From Bacteroides sp. CAG:144 (GTDB lineage: Bacteria > Bacteroidota > Bacteroidia > Bacteroidales > UBA11471), in assembly GCA_000434215.1 (NCBI GenBank), contig HF999715.1, positions 13,939 through 20,662 of the forward strand: 6,724 bases of DNA, given 5' to 3'. The translations under genes were made by a program, and so were the position numbers. The notes beneath the pieces were generated by a model. It saw nothing but the letters and a program-made list of their open reading frames with translations, was not told the origin of the DNA and made no database searches. This document shows positions 4,301 through 6,724 of the stretch, in pieces; position 1 is the first letter of the stretch; each line of letters starts with the position of its first letter.

Positions 4301-6724
4301 ATGCTTACAGCTAAAGAAATTCGAGAGTCTTTCAAGGACTTTTTTGCATCGAAACACCATCAGATCGTGCCTTCGGCACCGATGGTCATTAAGGACGATC
4401 CCACGTTGATGTTTACCAATGCGGGAATGAACCAGTTCAAAGACATTATATTGGGAAATGTCCCTGCAAAATATAAACGGGTAGCCGATTCGCAAAAATG
4501 CTTGCGGGTGAGCGGCAAGCACAATGACCTCGAAGAGGTTGGATTGGACACGTATCATCATACGATGTTCGAGATGTTGGGAAACTGGTCGTTCGGTGAT
4601 TATTTCAAGAAGGAGGCTATCGATTGGGCGTGGGAATATCTGGTTGATGTTTTGAAAATCGACCCGAAACGTCTTTATGCAACGGTTTTCGAGGGGTATG
4701 CGCCTGAAGGTCTCGAACGCGACAATGAAGCCGCATCTTATTGGGAAAAACATTTGCCGGCAGACCATATCATCAACGGTAACCGACATGATAATTTCTG
4801 GGAAATGGGCGATACGGGACCTTGCGGTCCTTGTTCGGAAGTGCACATCGACTTGCGTAGCGAGGCCGAGCGTGCGGCTGTCGACGGTCTTACGCTGGTG
4901 AACCAGAGCCACCCGCAGGTTATAGAGATTTGGAACCTTGTCTTTATGCAATACAATCGTAAGGCCGACGGTACACTCGAATCTTTGCCTGCAAAGGTCA
5001 TAGATACGGGTATGGGTTTCGAGCGTCTTTGTATGGCGTTGCAAGGGAAAACGTCGAATTACGATACCGATGTTTTCCAGCCTTTGATTCAAGCCATCGG
5101 ACGCCTTGCAGAAAAGCGATATGGCGATGATGCCCGCTGCGATATTGCCATGCGGGTGATTGCCGACCATGTGCGTACGATTGCGTTTTCGATTACCGAT
5201 GGACAGTTGCCTTCGAATGCCAAGGCCGGTTATGTGATACGCCGTATTTTGCGCCGTGCCGTACGTTACGGCTATACATTCCTCGGGTTGCAACAGCCTT
5301 TTATCTACAAATTGTTGCCTACGCTTATCGAAACGATGGGCGATGCATATCCCGAACTCGCCACTCAAAAGGTGCTTATCGAGAAAGTGATCAAGGAAGA
5401 AGAGGAGTCGTTCCTCCGTACCCTCTCTACCGGTATTCGCTTGCTCGACAAGGTGATGGCTGATACCCGTGCCGCCGGGAAAGATTGCATCAGTGGAGAC
5501 GAAGCCTTTGTGCTGTATGACACATACGGTTTCCCGCTCGACTTGACCGAACTTATATTGAAAGAAAATAATCTGCGTGCCGACATCGACGGTTTCAATG
5601 TGCGTATGCAAGAGCAGAAGGAGCGTGCGCGTAATGCAGCTGCTGTGGAAACTGGCGATTGGGTTGTTTTGCATGATGCCGAACCTCAGTTTGTGGGTTA
5701 TGATCTTTTGACATGTGATACTGAAATACTGCGTTACCGCAGAATCCGTCAGAAAAATAAAGATTATTATCAATTAGTCCTTTCCATAACGCCTTTTTAC
5801 GCTGAGATGGGCGGTCAGGTAGGTGATACGGGAACTCTTACGTCCGAAAGTGGAGAAGTGGTGAATATTGTTACGACCAAGCGTGAAAATAACTTGGCTG
5901 TGCATATTGCCGAAAAATTGCCGGTCGACGTCTCCGGAACATTTCGGGCAGAGGTGAATGTTGCCGACCGGTTGGCTACGGCTTGTAACCATACGGCGAC
6001 ACACTTGTTGCATGAGGCGTTGAGAGAGGTTTTGGGAACACACGTCGAGCAAAAAGGTTCTTATGTCTCTCCTCAGTCCCTGCGTTTCGATTTTTCGCAT
6101 TTCCAGAAAGTAACAGATAAAGAGTTGCGGGAGGTAGAACGTCGTGCCAATGAGAAAGTACGCGCTTGCATTGCTCTTGACGAACGTCGCTCTGTACCTA
6201 TTGCCGAAGCGAAAGCAATGGGAGCAATGGCTCTCTTCGGCGAAAAGTATGGGGAAGAGGTGCGTGTGATACGTTATGGCTCATCGGTCGAGCTTTGTGG
6301 TGGTACCCATGTTGCCAATACCGGACAGATAGGTATGATACGGATTCTTTCCGAAAGCTCGACGGCTGCCGGTATACGTCGTATCGAAGCGATTACGGCT
6401 GCCCACACCGAGATGTATATGAACACGTTGCTCGATACGCTCAGCATGATACGTACCTCATTCAATAATACGCCCGACGTGATAGCTGCCATACGGCGTA
6501 CAATCGAGGAGAATGCCGAGTTGAAGAAGCAGGCCGAGTCGTTTGCTAAGGCGCAACTTCAAGAGTTGAAAAAACGTCTGCTCGAAAATGTGCGTCTTGT
6601 TAACGGCGTAAATATCGTGTCTCTAAAAATTACATTGGCTCCGGACGTCGTGAAAAATCTGGCTTTCCAGTTGCGTGGAGAAAAACAAGATCATTTCTTG
6701 TTCGTTGCGGGAACGACGGATGTG
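4301..6724 (+). CDS. alaS: Alanine--tRNA ligase, first 808 codons (3' end outside the window)
   Basis: Alanyl-tRNA synthetase (class II) charges tRNA-Ala in the cytoplasm and hydrolyses mischarged Ser/Gly-tRNA-Ala. The frame is open from the ATG at 4301 to the window end, with about 65-70 codons missing compared with the usual 875 or so. The aminoacylation domain (1 to about 245) has [10 protein letters not shown] (37-46), the motif-2 region ([17 protein letters not shown], 86-102) and motif 3 (TGMGFERL, 236-243). A helical tRNA-recognition domain follows. The editing domain shows FYAEMGGQ (499-506) and zinc-type ligands H564 and H568 (HTATH), plus C666 and H670 in CGGTH. C666 has the same number as the E. 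coli cysteine. A helical linker (about 715-770) leads into the C-Ala/DHHA1 domain, which is cut off. All key residues are intact. The start lacks a Shine-Dalgarno site, as is usual in Bacteroidota. It is divergent from the M23-merR unit. Confidence 0.98.
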   Translation, partial: MLTAKEIRESFKDFFASKHHQIVPSAPMVIKDDPTLMFTNAGMNQFKDIILGNVPAKYKRVADSQKCLRVSGKHNDLEEVGLDTYHHTMFEMLGNWSFGDYFKKEAIDWAWEYLVDVLKIDPKRLYATVFEGYAPEGLERDNEAASYWEKHLPADHIINGNRHDNFWEMGDTGPCGPCSEVHIDLRSEAERAAVDGLTLVNQSHPQVIEIWNLVFMQYNRKADGTLESLPAKVIDTGMGFERLCMALQGKTSNYDTDVFQPLIQAIGRLAEKRYGDDARCDIAMRVIADHVRTIAFSITDGQLPSNAKAGYVIRRILRRAVRYGYTFLGLQQPFIYKLLPTLIETMGDAYPELATQKVLIEKVIKEEEESFLRTLSTGIRLLDKVMADTRAAGKDCISGDEAFVLYDTYGFPLDLTELILKENNLRADIDGFNVRMQEQKERARNAAAVETGDWVVLHDAEPQFVGYDLLTCDTEILRYRRIRQKNKDYYQLVLSITPFYAEMGGQVGDTGTLTSESGEVVNIVTTKRENNLAVHIAEKLPVDVSGTFRAEVNVADRLATACNHTATHLLHEALREVLGTHVEQKGSYVSPQSLRFDFSHFQKVTDKELREVERRANEKVRACIALDERRSVPIAEAKAMGAMALFGEKYGEEVRVIRYGSSVELCGGTHVANTGQIGMIRILSESSTAAGIRRIEAITAAHTEMYMNTLLDTLSMIRTSFNNTPDVIAAIRRTIEENAELKKQAESFAKAQLQELKKRLLENVRLVNGVNIVSLKITLAPDVVKNLAFQLRGEKQDHFLFVAGTTDV

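Noticed and set aside
4292..5773. 493-codon open frame on the minus strand opposite alaS
   Set aside because: It is wholly antisense to an unmistakable AlaRS, has a His/Arg-rich composition typical of reverse-frame shadows, no recognisable domain and no promoter box at its start.
5774..6100. 108-codon minus-strand open frame
   Set aside because: It lies antisense to the editing domain of alaS; composition and position mark it as a shadow.

Overview
The window reads as an ordinary chromosomal stretch of a Bacteroidota bacterium, most likely order Bacteroidales; I cannot name the genus. The evidence is fourfold. Exact matches to the Bacteroides-type -7 box (TAnnTTTG) stand in front of gene starts. 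Start codons lack Shine-Dalgarno sites. The DHPS loop reads DVGAYSSRP, which I remember as the Bacteroidota form. The membrane-anchored M23 peptidase begins MARKVFYKYNP, a start I associate with this phylum. I see no phage, IS element, CRISPR array, tRNA or rRNA.

Layout: from the left end, a minus-strand group runs from 2049 down to 1. It contains an 11-helix Na+-coupled NSS amino-acid transporter, a 92-residue single-helix membrane protein that looks like a helix-hairpin-helix family protein without its HHH part, and the first 105 codons of folP. A 153-bp divergent region (2050-2202) separates the transporter from a plus-strand VanZ-like small membrane protein (2203-2619). That gene converges on a MerR-type regulator (2681-3148, minus), which lies 13 nt behind an M23 peptidase gene (3162-4133, minus). 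A second divergent region (4134-4300) separates the peptidase from alaS, which runs plus from 4301 off the right end with 808 codons present.

The genes do not form one pathway. alaS and folP are housekeeping genes (tRNA charging, folate synthesis). The M23 protein and perhaps the VanZ-like protein act at the envelope, and NSS imports a solute with Na+. M23 and merR are probably co-transcribed, as are NSS and the small membrane gene, possibly reading on into folP.

The most interesting material is in the two divergent promoter regions. The M23 and alaS -7 boxes are one base apart and form a 17-bp palindrome. The alaS leader holds two overlapping inverted repeats that could be alternative hairpins. 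The NSS and VanZ promoters each carry a perfect inverted repeat with TTTTCG/CGAAAA ends placed exactly 5 bp upstream of the -7 box. All four promoters share an A-tract at the same offset from the box. I found no convincing new multi-gene system here.
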